This document shows, piece by piece, positions 46,605 to 59,738 of a stretch of 64,000 bases of DNA (its first letter is position 1; every line of letters starts with the position of its first letter). The position numbers and the translations under genes were made by a program. Location: contig JAGYXB010000027.1 in NCBI GenBank assembly GCA_022495005.1, forward strand, positions 96,214 through 160,213. Direction: 5' to 3'. The stretch is from Rhyacophila brunnea. Its lineage: Eukaryota; Arthropoda; Insecta; Trichoptera; Rhyacophilidae. Under the pieces are notes generated by a model. The model saw nothing but the letters and a program-made list of their open reading frames with translations, was not told where the DNA came from and did not search any database.

Positions 46605-46880
46605 CCACACACCATAGCGAATATTCGCCAATCAAGCTCGTATTGGCTTACGGGACAGAGCACGCTTGCGCGACCGCCTTGCGTTTTGAGTGCGAATTTG
46701 CAGCGAATATTCGCTGCGATTTTCGGGAACTCTGTCGACAGCGAATTTATTCGCGGCGGACCAGCGCTCGAAATGGACAGGAACGCACCGGAGCGCCGTT
46801 GTGGTTCGTGGAATTCCAAAATATACCGTTCCGGCTCGTGGATTCATTTAAAATTGCGTTGCGGTTCGTTAGATTGAGAT
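46605..46880. other. GC-richer block with repeated GCGAATATTCGC palindromes
   Basis: GCGAATATTCGC occurs at about 46617 and 46693, and AGCGAATTTATTCGCGG follows at about 46740. The surrounding composition is higher in GC. Several overlapping frames on both strands have no domain. GGGCTCCACACACC at the left edge resembles a transposon end, but no partner was found. Confidence 0.4.
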
Positions 46881-46999
46881 ATTTATGTGTGAATGTATCT
46901 TTTAAAGTTTTTCTCAAAATTAAAAATTAACGAAGTTATGTCATGCCGGGCGTGCAAGGGTTAAAAATAAAATTTATGACATCCCTAAATTTCTTTCAA

Positions 47000-48380
47000 T
47001 TTTCTTTTTGTGTCGATACATCCGTGTCTAAATGCATTGTCTAAACACTCCAAATAATTGCATACTTACATAAAAAAAAGTAACTACAGCTGCAAGCTAC
47101 AAAAGAATTGTGCCTTTGCTGACATTGTTTGAAAACCTTTTGTACTTAAATAACTTAAATTCAATAAAAAATAAAGTTGGCACCTACATATTTGTATAAT
47201 AATTTCTAAAGTATGAAACATCTCAGTATAGTCTCGCTTTTACCTTTGACTGGTATGCATTGCGAATTTACTTACCTACTAATTTATTACTTATATTTTA
47301 TTGTGAGTGATAAAACTTATTTATTTTCATCGCCATCTAATCGCCGTGTTAATTTTATACATCTATTTTTGCGGGCAAAATTTTCGGTGGTAAAATTAAT
47401 ATGATAAAGTTTGGTAATTTAAATCGTACAATTCCGCTAAAATCTACTTATTAGTGATAATCGCTTGTTTTTTAAAACATTTTGTATTATTTAAATTTGT
47501 TCTCTTAAAATTTAGTTAAACATCTCAGCAGGCGATACCTTTCTATATATTACATATACCTAAGTATATTTTATTATTTATAACATATAATGCTGTTGAC
47601 CAGTGGCCACAAGCAGAATTTTTTCGTTTTGAAAATGATAAATATGAGTGGATATTTATAAATTTTATGAAGGTTTAATTAAGTAGTACTTCGTGTAAAT
47701 CTGCTAAAACATTAAGAATTCAATCCGATAAGCATTTAAGATCGACAATACAGTTGAAACAGGGTTTTCTGATTCAATGTCATTTCGACAATTGACTCGA
47801 CGTGTTAACAAATATTTATGACGTGTCGTAAACCCTTATTTTTACAATGAATAATAAATGAATGCACCATTATGCCATTTTCCTACAAAAATGTTTTTGG
47901 TATGAAACTATTGAATAGCCTACCGTAATTAGTTTAATTTTAAGGGACGTTTCTATTGTGTTATAATTACATACGTTGTAACTTGCTACATTAAAAATAA
48001 TAGAAATAATAGATACCTACTATGTAGAGAACTTTAAGTTAATTTTTGTTTGTAAATTTGTTTTAAAAAAAAGGAATATCCTCCAATAAAATTTTATTAC
48101 TATCATAATAATAAATTATTGTTCTGTATTATCATTATTCATCACCGTGGCAATAATAATGACTATAATGAGACTAGGTAAGGACAAACATCACAAATTG
48201 AATCGTTTAGTTTAAAATACACTCACAAATTAGGTAGGTACCTGTTCAGTGCGGACAACAAATAATTTTAGATGGTAGTCATAGATTAAATAAATACGGT
48301 GGTAAGTTCTTTAATCTGAGGTGGTAAGTGTACGTATATTACAATAATGGTAACCAAAGCATCATCATTGTAACATATAG
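47000..48380. other. Intergenic, no gene seen
   Basis: AT-rich sequence with short frames only; no motif, terminal repeat or RNA gene recognised. Confidence 0.55.
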
Positions 48381-48750
48381 GTCATGGTCTCCACAACGAG
48401 GGGCTAAGAGGGCTCTAGCCTGGGAGCCCGTGCTCAGGAGGAGCCCGGCGAGGCGAATCGACCAGATAAGTGAGATAAAGACACATCACAAATTTGCTTT
48501 AATAGTAAAAAAAGAATTTTCTTACAATACTATTATTTATAGTTATGTGGTTATACGAAACAATTCTTAATTGTTTATCAATACTCGACATCTCCATAAT
48601 TCGTATGGATGTTTTAAAATATACAATAAAACACTAAATATACAGATTATTGTTACCCCGTACATACTGCCTTTATTCTTAGCGATAAGAAGGGGGCCCC
48701 ACCAAAGATCCTAGCCTGGGGGCCAGCTTCACGATGTGGGGCCTATGGTA
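48381..48750. mobile_element. Non-autonomous element, copy 2 of the 35345-35800 family
   Basis: It starts GTCATGGTCTCCACAACG and ends GATGTGGGGCCTATGG, with GGGCTCTAGCCTGGGAGCCC and TAAACACTAAATATACAG inside, then CTGCCTTTATTCTTAGCGAT. The order and orientation equal those of copy 1. Confidence 0.65.
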
Positions 48751-48904
48751 TGGGTATATACATACACTACAATATTAGTCCTTATAATGTTGAATATACG
48801 TAGGTACCTACTGATTAATGACAATCTTCTATAGGATTCTATAGGAATCGTATTTAGCAACTCGAGTTGCACCTTCCGTCATGTTTTATCTTATATAATT
48901 AATG

Positions 48905-49280
48905 ATACTTCTTCTTCTACCCTGTCATGTCCTAATATTGGGGCATAGGGCAAGCATTGGCGCCACTTCCCTCGGTCCATCGCCATGCGCCTCCCGCCAT
49001 GTCAGACCTGCAGCAAATAGGTCGCTTTTGTAGCACCGCTGTAGGGTGAGGGAGAGGCGGCCACGGCGATGGAACCATTGAGGCTGTGCCACAAGGGTAC
49101 GAAGTGCCGCACTCTTTGGCGGCATCCGGAATACGTGTCCCAGCCACGTAAATCGTCTCTTCGTGATAACTTCAATCACCGCAGGCTGCTGTGCTCACGA
49201 ACTCGGGTATTTGTAACGCGGTCGTACCAATGTACCCCTAAGATTCGGCGGAGACATCGATTCTCAAAGCTCAAAAGCCG
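48905..49280 (-). pseudogene. 3'-terminal polymerase fragment of a LINE
   Basis: The minus strand reads FENRCLRRILGVHWYDRVT, then NTRVREHSSL, and after a shift VITKRRFTWLGHVFRMP, then RRGRLSLTLQRCYKSDL and GLTWREAHGDG. The order 'R-LRRILG..W.DRVTN..VR....I..RR..WLGH..RMP' is the conserved C-terminal domain of RTE/CR1-like polymerases (the 'endonuclease-reverse transcriptase' group). Only this C-terminus is present, typical of 5'-truncated copies. Because the endonuclease linker at 9.8 kb belongs to a similar group, they may be pieces of one family. Confidence 0.8.
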
Positions 49281-49365
49281 ATAATTAATGATACACCATT
49301 GGTAATTTAAAATGCTATAATTACGTAGTTTGGTGATGATGGCTTGAAGCTTTTCTTAGAAGTAG

Positions 49366-49560
49366 GTATGGCCTAATGGCCCTTATGGTGGAGAAGGTTC
49401 AAAAGAAATCTTTGAGGATCCTTTGTTTGAAGCTGTGTGGATGCCATCCATGGCTTTATCCGATTGATTTATCTTAAGAACGCTTACACAGTGTGTTCAA
49501 CCAAATCGCTTCGGATATTGGTATATTCCTCCTGCGTGAGGACGAGTTTATGTGAACGAT
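49366..49560 (+). pseudogene. Second LINE 3' fragment (Jockey/CR1-like)
   Basis: The plus strand reads LMVEKVQKKSLRILCLKL, then CGCHPWLYPIDLS, a stop, and HSVFNQIASDIGIFLLRED. This fits the 'IE-VQ-KFLR-L-YK' motif of Jockey and CR1 polymerase C-termini. It is short, with one in-frame stop, in opposite orientation to the neighbouring fragment at 48905. Confidence 0.65.
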
Positions 49561-49599
49561 TTATAAATTCTTTGTTTTATAACTTCTTAAATAATTAAA

Positions 49600-52509
49600 T
49601 GGCGTAGTTAGCTCTATCGGTGTACAGATATGTACTGTATAAATTTTGTATTTACTCGTCTCTGTATAGGTACTTACTATTTTTTCTAATAGTTGCTGCA
49701 TCTATTTCTTTATTTTTTAAACACTATTTTAATACTATTTCTTTGATTTTTTTTAAAATATTCTGTGCTCGTCTTGAATCTATAATCTGTAAAATTTGTT
49801 ATATGTAAATTAATTTTTAATTTGAATCTTTATGGTAGGTATGTGGATATGTTGTTTTTTAAGTTTAATTAATTAACAAACTGAACTATCCCAAATGAGA
49901 CAGTAATATAAGTTATAAGCAGTGACGAGTGGTGGTAGAAGTAACATGCCTGCTGATTATGGGTGGTAGATAAAGTAAGAGTAAAGAATAATACAATTCT
50001 TGACGGTATACTTTGTTGAGACGAGGTTCTTTCGCCTGCGGCGCTGACAATCCTTGCCCACTTGCTCAATATACATCCACGTAAGAAGTTCAAAGTTTAT
50101 TGTTGCATTTATACATCCAACGTACGTACGTATGTAAAGAAAAAAATTAAGCATACCGTTTTTTTCGGAAAATTATAGAGCGTTCCTGTTCGTGAAATTT
50201 TCCATTTCGAGCACTGCGGCGGACAGATTTCGCCAAGGGAATTAGTAAAATCAAAATGGCGAAGATATTGAGCAGCTGATCGAGTTGGTCCGGAAATATC
50301 CAATCCTTTATGATTTCTCTGACAGTGACTACAAAACATAAGAAAGAAAGATAAGATATGGGATGAAATTGGCAGGGAAATTGTTGAAAATGGTATGAAG
50401 GTCGTCATAATAATATTATGTAGGTATCTTTGTCTAACCAAAGTATGTAAAGTTTTTTGACAGGATGAATACGCTATTATAAAATAATAATTAACTTTAA
50501 TCTAAGGTCCCGATATTTAAAAAATACATATTATTAATTTGCGTCATGCACAGCCTTTAATAACAGAAACTTTATAACTTTGATTGTTAGTGCACTGACA
50601 GTTCTAACTTATTGCGATCGTATGACGTTTTGGTTTCGACTTTCGAGCAGTCATATCCAGTGGCGGCCGGTGATCATAAAATTAGGGAGTGCATGCAAAG
50701 ACATGCATTTTCCTTTTTGTGGTATTGAAAAAAATCGGCAATAGCCTTCAGAGTGGAGGTAGGCTTATGCTTAAATATATAATACATCTTGGGGGGGGGG
50801 GTTGAGAAACGAAACGACGCTCACATTCACCGACAGCATTTATTTATTGTCAAAGTTATAAAGTCCAAGCTTCTGGATATGATAGGTATGATGCAAAAGG
50901 CATACAAACTCTTTTCGATTTTTATTGTAATACATTTCATATGTGCCAACGTAGTTTCCACGTTTGACACTCCTAACTTCCATAAATTATAACTGATGCA
51001 AGTATTTTAGACAATATGTCATTGGTACAAAGACGTAAACTCCTCATTTGTGTAGCTCCGATAGGTAGTACGCGGGTTATGGTCGGTTGAAGTTCACATA
51101 CTGACGCAATTCGGGCATATCTTATACTCCCCTTTCAGTTATTTGCATCCCACATTCTCCGCATATACCTACGCGCTGTATCATTTTGATAAATACTATG
51201 GATCGGTGATTTTTCAACGGGATATAGTTACTATCTGTTAAAAAATTGCTAATACTTTGTACACCTCAACTCCAGAATTGCACTCCAAATGGGACTGATT
51301 TGAAAGACGTATTCAAAATGAAAAATACTTCGGTAACACGAATATTGTATTTGATAGAATAATTTATATTTCTTTTCTTCAATAATTGACATTGGAAAAT
51401 TGCTTTGTTCATCTTCTTAAAAAATATTTTATCCTCTTTTACGTTCAAAATAACGCTCATACTCCACATACACTATTGAAATACCTAATATTGTAGAAAT
51501 TGTTACAATGTAACGCTTTTGTTAAATAACTACTTCTCTTAGAGTAGTATAAGTAGGTACGTAAAAAATTGTAGTATGTATATTATATTATGTAAAGGTT
51601 ATTAATAGTTTATCAATTACTTACTTACAAGTTTACTTTGCTCTAGGCATAATAAAATTATTTAATTTTTAAAGGTAAAATAATTATAAAATTGGTATTT
51701 GTATGTTGAGATTGCTACACCTAACTTAATGAGCACAATATCACTCTAATCGATATTTTGATCGATTCAATATTATATGGCAAACAACGTAGCATTTACC
51801 TCATAACGTACGAAATAATAATATAATAATTTGAAATATTACGCGGGAATCTTGTACCGACTTCAAAAGCGTTTGTGAGTTATTATTATTCGCGCCAGTC
51901 AAACACAGCATTGTCGTGAAATGTCGTCTGCGCTCGTAAGCTCAGATTGGGAGGCACAGTGTCCCAAGTGAGGTAAATATTGCACGTTCGGAAATAAAAA
52001 AAGATGACAACTGAGCCCACATTATCGGCAGCGTGAAAAAAAAATCATCGCCAGGCGGTTCGATTTTTCTCCTGCACAATTGATACTACGAAGGACGTAC
52101 CTACGCATACATGCAGGCCGCCAGAAATTACGCGCATTTTATGCGTGCAGAAGGGCGACAAATTAAAGATATTTTACAATAATTAATTCATACAATATGT
52201 AGGTATTTGAATACGTACTTATTATTACATAGTTACGTAATAATTTGGGAGATCAGTGCACCTTTGCTCCTATACAAGAGCCGTCCCTGGTCATATCAAT
52301 ATATCAATAATGTTATAATTAGGTACTTATCAGTTACAATACTTCAATCATATTCGGTATCGGTCACGTAAATACCCATTTTATACTCGTCGATAATATC
52401 TTGATAATATTTTTTTAGGTTAGGTAGGTAGTCTTTAAGATTATTTTTTTTCATCTAACATTATGCAGCATTGCATATCAGCTATTGTGGCTAAAGATAT
52501 AATATACAT
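49600..52509. other. Intergenic, no gene seen
   Basis: AT-rich sequence with short frames only (the longest is 110 residues on minus at 50109-50441, no domain). A G-run at about 50790 and a GCCGGTGATCATAAAATTAG word at about 50667, reminiscent of transposon ends, are the only marks. Confidence 0.5.
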
Positions 52510-52513
52510 ATAG

Positions 52514-55500
52514 CGTCGGTCCCAATTAAAAAAGTCGGATCTGCAAAATGCTACTTTTCAGTACGAGCAATCAAAGATATTTTTATCCGTTAAATATCCG
52601 TAAAATCGCCAATTTATGAAATATTGTTACCAAATTTGGCAAAAACACTTATTTTTAGGTGGTTCAAATATATATATTACAATTTTTGAGAATTACTTAT
52701 AAAAACTCGAGAAAAGTCACATGCGACATTTTTAACTGGAATAAATTAAGTAATTTTGTCAGAAGTGTCAGTTATAACAATTTTAATGGGACTATGTTAA
52801 AATTAATATGTCGAATGTGTCAGTTCCGACTATTTTAACTGGAATTTGATAAAAATTTTATGTCGGATCTGTCGAATAAAGCAATTCCAAGTACTTAATT
52901 TAAAGAATGTATGTATAAAATCGAAATCACAGATAGATATAAAAGTAGCTACTTACAAAAAAGAAAACATAATCATAAATTTGACATTGTAAACATAAAA
53001 AATATACCTCATAATCATAAAAACTGGTCATTGTTGTAGCTTTATAAAACTCCTATATATTTAAATATTTTTTTTAACTTAAAAATCCCCAAAAACTATA
53101 GTTAGTAATAGTTAACTTTGTTTTTTGTCACTATTACTATCAATGATATCCTCCGCTTGTATTTTTAAGAATCTTTCAATATGGGCGAGCTCCATGTAAA
53201 AGTTGTGATATTTTTCTGGAATAAGATTACTCTTACACATATCTTGCAAATTTTCATACTTATAGTAACTGACAGGAAGTGAGCCATCATAAGCTTCCTT
53301 CAGATTTTCAAGAGAATTTGATCTGAAGGAAGCTTGTGAAGTGTTTCGTGTTGCACATCTTAGCACAACTATAGCTTTTACAGGTTCACTTAAATCATAT
53401 TTATACTCAATCGTGTCGCATTGTTGTGCATTTACCTTTAGTTCTGTTACACGAGTCAATTACATAAATTCACGAAGTATTTTTTGTCCAATTTTTGTTT
53501 GCGAGTAATGATTTAAAATCATATAGGTACATCATTGTAAAGACTTTCTTTACTATGTATGGTTCACTTTCAGCTTTTGTCCAACGGATTAAGCAATACC
53601 TACCACTTCTTAGGAACATACAAACATTTTGCGATCACTAGCTCTTTCAATGGTTGAGTGGACGCTGTCATTCTCATTCTGAGTGTGGTCCTTTTCCATA
53701 AATCTATGAGTAATGGTGACATTGAACTTCTTGACTGCAAGCATATAATGGGTAAATACGATGCGGTTTCTATTTTGACCACCACAATTATTGTCGGACC
53801 AAAATTTAAATTCTTTTACACCGATAAATAATGCGGTTCTTTTATAAAATTGTACAGACAACTTACTAGAAACCTCATTTGCTCCCCGTTTTGCAACTCC
53901 TTCGTGCCACATATAAAAAGTTCCGATTTTCATTGCCATATTATACACAGTAACATTCAAAGTTGGTAATTTTCGTTTGTAATAAAAAATACGTCATACT
54001 TCCCCATGAAGAGTCGTTAGTACTTTTTGAAAGTCAAATATAACAATTACAATACTTTTACTCTGTAAAGCCTCGTTTTTATCTTCATTTTTAAGTGTGC
54101 GATGTGCCTTCCTAAGGGCTAAATGTTTGCCCTGTCTTTTTTTATCTTCGTCTGTTGGACCGGTTTTGATCGAAAATGCATGACAAAGACAATTTTTTTT
54201 TGGCCGGTGAAATGCTATATTGAACTTTTCATTTACAATATTTCTGTATTACCCTTTGGTTTGTGACTTGTTAGAATATTTATTCAGATCAAACCACTCG
54301 CGATATAAATTGAACATTCAAGAGTCACTTACAGTTTTTTAGAATCTTTTCGAATATAGTGCGATTCTACCAGAGGAAAACAGTTTACGTGATCGCATAT
54401 GCTTTTCACCACCGTTATCTATGACGGTTTTTATGGTCGTATTTTCCACGTTGATCAGGCTCAATATTATTATCTCCATCATATTTCTTCCAAGCAGTGC
54501 TTATAATAGTACGTTTTCCAGATGAAATAGTATTCAGAAACATAGTCTTACAAAATATTTCTTTTTCTTATCCTCAATAGGCACATAATAAACAAATGTA
54601 TTTCAACGATCATGCTTGGTGACTACAGTTTTTTGACGACGCTTCAGAATTTTCTCGGTATATTTTACGTCTAGAGACCAAAATTTGTGAAAAATGTTTA
54701 AGCGTTGCTCTTCAGAAAAAAACTCATAGCACTTCAGTCGGCATTTTGGCATGGATTCTTCAAACATTTTTCACTAGCTGAAAAATAAAAATAGTCATTC
54801 TTAACGATATACTAAACAAAATAATGAAGAATAATATGTAAATTAGCCATTTTATATATATTACCCGTAACCCTCAGAAGCTAGCTTAAACATTTTAATA
54901 AAAAAATAATTTAATCAAGGAACATTGTCGGTACTACAATAATTTTAAAACACCAGTCCCATTAAAACTGTCGGTTCTACCACTTAACACAAAACAGAAT
55001 TGTTGATGTACAGTGAAAATAGTCGGTTGTACCACTTATGACATTAGGCATAAAGTTTTGTCCAATTAAAAACGTCGGATGTCCCACATCGGACAGAGAT
55101 CTTATTAAAATGTAGGTTAAAATAGTCATATCTTCCACAACCGACATTATTACTTGGAAACACCTAGTTGTGAACTATGTTAAGTAAATATAAAAATATG
55201 ACAATTATAAAATATCCACTTATTTAATTTTATAAGAATGCCACTTAAAAATAATATTTTAGTAAAATTTTACTTAACCTACCTTTTCTGTCAGAATGAC
55301 CGTTGAGATTTGAATTTTCAGTGTTCATTTCTTTCTTTTTCTCCGGAAATTTGTCACTATAATTTGAGCCTATAGCATTTTTAAATATCCTTTGTGACCT
55401 ATTGCTTGCTATGATGAATAAAAATACGGATTATAGAAACTTTTCTAAACTTTTATAAAAATATCCGTCTGTCCGGTGAACATAGCAGCAACTGTCAGAT

Positions 55501-55735
55501 CCGACGCATCTTGCTCACCCGCGCCCAGCCAACAATGTCGGTTGGTAAGAACCGACATTGTTATTCGGACACTGTTGGTAGATCTGTCATTTTTAACTTG
55601 AGTATCTCGGAATTTTTCAAACAAACAAAAAAAACTGTGATTGTGGTATAAATATTTAAAGTGTTTAAATAACTTTTACGTAATAATCCGAAAATGACTA
55701 AAATTCAGATCCGACTTTTTTAATTGGGACCGACG
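52514..55735. mobile_element. DNA transposon, 3222 bp, 30-bp perfect ends, ATAG duplication (Sola-like?)
   Basis: The ends are exact inverted copies starting CGTCGGTCCCAATTAAAA and ending GTCGGATCTG (52514-52543; 55706-55735). ATAG flanks both sides (52510-52513; 55736-55739). Variants of the internal words GTCGGATCTGTC, GTCGGT and CCAATTAAAAACGTCGGATG recur many times within about 400 bp of the left end and 800 bp of the right end. The central part holds a decayed transposase on the minus strand. A 4-bp duplication with this transposase type suggests the Sola superfamily; that name is from memory and needs a search. Confidence 0.9.
53112..54770 (-). pseudogene. Decayed transposase of the 52.5-55.7 kb element
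   Basis: Minus strand, several frames. The order is: MPKCRLKCYEFFSEEQRL and FHKFWSLD (about 54760-54660); ILKRRQKTVVTKHDR; a Cys-poor middle with LCHAFSIKTGPTDED and LALRKAHRTLKNEDK; the longest open part (53960-53610) with FYMWHEGVAKRGANEVSS, FKFWSDNNCGGQNRNR and ITHRFMEKDHTQNENDS; then VHSTIERAS; and a final piece (53459-53112) with ENLQDMCKSNLIPEKYHNF. The Asp of SDN and the HTQNENDSVHSTIE block are the presumed catalytic core shared by a family of insect transposon proteins. At least four shifts or stops separate the parts. A short upstream exon-like frame at about 55260-55330 (MNTENSNLNGHSD) may be the N-terminus. Confidence 0.75.
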
Positions 55736-55739
55736 ATAG

Positions 55740-56804
55740 GTAGATAAGTAGGTACTCCATGTCGTCATGGTGGTATTTTGTAAGGTTTTAGACCAAAAAC
55801 CTTACACATCCTACTTACTATTGGGTTACCTACAGTACGACGTACCTAGGTTGTTTGTTTTTTGATCTCAAAACACCTCAACCACAAAAACGATATGTAC
55901 CTACATACCTACTATATATTTCCTTCATTATGTATAGGTATATTGAGTTAATAAACTGGTTTTGCCCAGTTCCGACCGCGAACCAAGATAATATCTACAT
56001 GTTACATGTACCTACCTAACATAACCAATGTTTTCTGTTTCACATTAATTTATATACCTACACACATTTTAAACTTAATTGAGATGTTCTTAAACTTCTG
56101 TTCATGTAATATTATGTAGGTAGGTAATTAGGTATATCTTGGTCTGCATTAGGCAATAAGATTAATAATTTTATGTGCATGTAAATACAAAGGTCAGCTA
56201 CCTCCTCTAAGTACATAATAATATATTACCATCATGGATACCTACCTGAATAATGTTGGAGATATACTAATGCTTTGTGATGAATTTAATTTTAGCAAAG
56301 ATCTTCAACCTTTCAACGTACAAAGCACCAGAAGAAATTAAAAATGAAACCCCCGGCATTACCAGGATTAAAATAATATTTCATCATCAACATCAGTCGG
56401 GGTCATTCCACTGTTAGATGAAAGCCTCTTCTAACTCCTTCCACTATTTTCGGTCTCTAGTTCTTCGCTGCTACATATTACTTTTATTGTACTTCACGTG
56501 AACAAAGAGATCAACTATTATAAGTGAAGTGTCAATCAACAAAAGTGGCGTTTGTGCACAATGTTAGTTGATATAAAGTGTGATAATATATTATACAAGG
56601 ATGAATAAGGCGTGGGCGAGGGCCAAGGTCCATTTTATAATTCCTCTATTGATGTACCTATTTTTATTAAGAAAAATGTTTGCCGTAGAGTGGGGTGAAT
56701 AATGAATAGACCCTTTTTCAAATTTCTATTTTTCTGCTACACATTATTCGGACAAACATGAATGACTTAAAACCTGTTTCTATGGACATAATCATACTCT
56801 AAAA
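55740..56804. other. Intergenic, no gene; one LINE-tail remnant
   Basis: AT-rich with many GTAGGTACCTAC words. At about 56396-56455, GGTCATTCCACTGTTAGATG and AAGCCTCTTCTAAC resemble the LINE tail at 26160. Nothing else recognised. Confidence 0.5.
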
Positions 56805-57550
56805 TATTTTTCAACTACCATTTATTATCAAACAGCCAATTTTGTGTGATGTCTCTTTCTATCCAGCGTTGGGGTAATTATAGACATGGCGGGTGGATAG
56901 AATCGAATAATGGTAATTTCTTAATGGTAAAAATGTAATTAAGTACCTACTGTACATTACAAATTTATGTAGGTACATTTAAGTATGTAAATCAAAATCA
57001 AAAATATAAATGTAAATGTTATACAACACAGTATCATGTAAGTATTTAAAAAAACATATACTTACATAAACATCTATTTATCCAAGAATTATTTGATACT
57101 TGAATCTGTATTTTATATACCATATTCGATGGATGTATGTGGTGTAGATATTTTGTAAAATATTTGGTACATATTTATTATTTAACTAAGCGTATTTAAT
57201 TTGCTACATGACCTGTAGCTCTTTTATAATCACAAATTATTGTTGAATGTTCCGAAAATGAGTTTATGTGCCGAAACAGCTGTCAAGGTAAATGACTCAG
57301 TTAAAGTAGTTTTAAGTAGTAAGTAGTAGTAGTAAAGTTTTAAATAATTAAATAAACATTTTTCAACTACCCTTTACGGTATTAAGAAACAGCCAATTTT
57401 GTGTGATTTCTCTTCCTAAGCGTTGGGGTGAATTTAGACATGGCGAATGAATAGAATCAAAACAACTTTCTTAGTGGTAAAAATGTAATTACCTACTGTA
57501 AAATTATAATTATAAATTTACGTACATTTTAGTATGGAATTTAATAAATC
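56805..57550 (+). repeat. Direct duplication of a ~195 bp unit
   Basis: Unit 1 (56805-57000) and unit 2 (57358-57550) share TTTTTCAACTACC, AACAGCCAATTTTGTGTGAT, AGCGTTGGGGT, TTAGTGGTAAAAATGTAATT-like and TACGTACATTTTAGTATG-like text in order. The spacing is 553 bp. No function evident. Confidence 0.65.
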
Positions 57551-58840
57551 AATCTATACATTTTACAAGTGCGCTGGCAAAAACATAACAAAAACAAAAT
57601 TAGGTATATATATAAAAAGTTAGGTACCCACAAAATAAACTTTATCATATTAGGAATAATTGTGTATTGTATGTTGGATAATAATTAGTGAAGTTGTGTT
57701 AAACGATGCGATTTAGCCACCATATTTCAACATCGCCCAAACAGATTACTGCACCAAACCTTTCTCGGATGTCAGTACCTTCGGCACAAACGGTTCAAGT
57801 CCTGCTCAGTGTCATATTTTAGTATTAATTATAGTAAAGATATTTTCTAGTGGGTCGATATATTTCTGAGGTATTTTCAAATAGTATACATTAGTGAATT
57901 CATTTTGTTTTTAATTTTTATAACAGTAATTCTAGTGATTAACAGGAGTATCCAAAATACTACGGTTATTAGTTTATTTCGGAATAAATAATTGGTTATG
58001 ACCATAAATAACACAACAGGTAGGTAACAAAAAACAAAATACCAATTTACATAATATTGAAATATATTTGCCAAAAATAGAAACGTACATGTTATACCAT
58101 GTTATATATATATATATATCATGTAAGTATTTAAAAATAAATATACATAGACAAATTATAAAATATGATATAATTATAAGGTAGGAATAATTGTCAAATC
58201 ACAATGAGATGGGGATGCTTTTGAAAATTCTTCTGGCAGACAAAGACTAATAATTCTACCTAGGTATATAAAATTTATTCCGCTGTAATTTTTTTTCATA
58301 TTTGTCCATTTTATTACAACATCTTATAATATAAATCTTATTATATAAATATTTTCTTGTATTCTGTGCAAAAATAATTAATAAAACTTTCCAAGTATTT
58401 TTTATTGAATGATCCTGCAAAAATATTGAAGTAATAGTTATGTGACATATTTTGTTTTGGTGTAAGCCATAACGAAATATACATAAATTATATTACATCA
58501 ATTATATCAGACACAATTTTAGACACTATTAATTATTGTTAAATTAATTGTTTTACTGCTAGGTACCTAGTATGAATCTATTTTAATATTGATTCCAAAT
58601 TATTGTCAGTTTTAAATAGACGTTATGTGCACAAACTATTAATCGTATTGAGTACCTATTGAAATATGATATATTATGTTGAATTTATTAGATATAGGTA
58701 TGCCATATGAGAATGATATTCAATATGTAGTGACAGTAAGTTTTATTAAAGGCACTGCAATGCAGCATAACAGCACAGGATTAATCTCAATTTAACTTAA
58801 GATTTAAGGAGCTTTTTGGCTATACCTGTAATTATTATTT
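57551..58840. other. Intergenic, no gene seen
   Basis: AT-rich sequence with a (TA)n microsatellite at about 58106 and short frames only. Confidence 0.5.
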
Positions 58841-58846
58841 TAGTAT

Positions 58847-59737
58847 TCATTCACTAAAATAGTTTACAAACTTTTCTCGAGTAGAAAATGCTAATCTCGC
58901 TGCACGTCTTGGATCGTTGTTTAAATTAGTAAAAGCTCTAAGCTCAGGCTCCGGTGGCTCTAAAAATTCAAAAAACCGATCATTGCAATTTTTTGTTCGT
59001 ACAAAATTATGTAAAACACATGTCGTTTTCAAATAAGAATTGTGGTGGATACTTTTGTTTCTGTTCGTCTATAAAATATTCGCCATTTCTGAGCCAATAT
59101 GCCAAAGGCATTTTCAACTACTCTTCTTGCAACGCAGAGTTTTAAATTGTAATTTTCTTTCAAAGGATCTGTCCTCGATTGTCTATATGGGAAGGGTCTC
59201 ATTATATATGTTTTCAGACCGAAAGCTTCATCTCCGATTAAGACGAGCTCGCAAGGTTGATTCTGTCCAGGGAGATTTTTAGGTCCCGGAACATTCATTT
59301 TATTTGCTTCAAATCGTCTTCCCATGATGGAAGTCTCGAAAATTCCTCCATCGCTGTTCTTGCCAAAACCACCAATGTCGACGCATATGAATTTATAATC
59401 TGGTCCAACGATAGCCATAAGCACGATTGAAAATTTATTTAAATAGCACCAGTAGTTGGAGCCAGTTTTGCCTGGACACTTGATGGTGACGTGCTTACCG
59501 TCTACACTGCCGATACAGTTAGGAAATTGCCATAAATTCTTAAACCCTTCAGCAGATTGTTCCAAGTTTCTGTTGTAGGTTGGGGTAAATATTCACTTTC
59601 TAATTTTCTGCATATAGCTTCACAAACTTGTGTCACGATTGCACTCACTGTTGAAAATCCAACTCGAAAACTATGGCCAATTGTGTAGAAAGTATCACCG
59701 GTCGCAAGAAATTTGTAAAATAATTATTTCTGTTTAG
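58847..59737 (-). pseudogene. PIF/Harbinger transposase, decayed, N-terminus missing
   Basis: Harbinger transposases are DDE nucleases that act with a MADF/Myb partner and target TWA sites. The minus strand reads KFLATGDTFYTIGHSFRVGF, then VSAIVTQVCEAICRKLESEY, then (after a one-base shift) KNLWQFPNCIGSVDGKHV with the first Asp. Next come VDIGGFGKNSDGGIFETS with the second Asp, ELVLIGDEAFGLKTYIMRP, and ARRVVENAFGILAQKWRIF with the catalytic Glu. After another shift at about 59030 it reads KTTCVLHNFVRTK to FSTREKFVNYFSE. All DDE residues survive. The one-base shifts at about 59568 and 59030 inactivate it. The N-terminal third is cut off sharply at 59737. Confidence 0.9.
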
Positions 59738-59738
59738 G

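Noticed and set aside
46595..46930. Four overlapping open frames on both strands
   Set aside because: Higher GC lowers stop frequency here; none has a domain, and the GCGAATATTCGC palindromes make both strands look alike.
50780..50800. G-run as a possible G-quadruplex or functional element
   Set aside because: A single homopolymer run without spaced G-tracts; likely microsatellite or assembly artefact.
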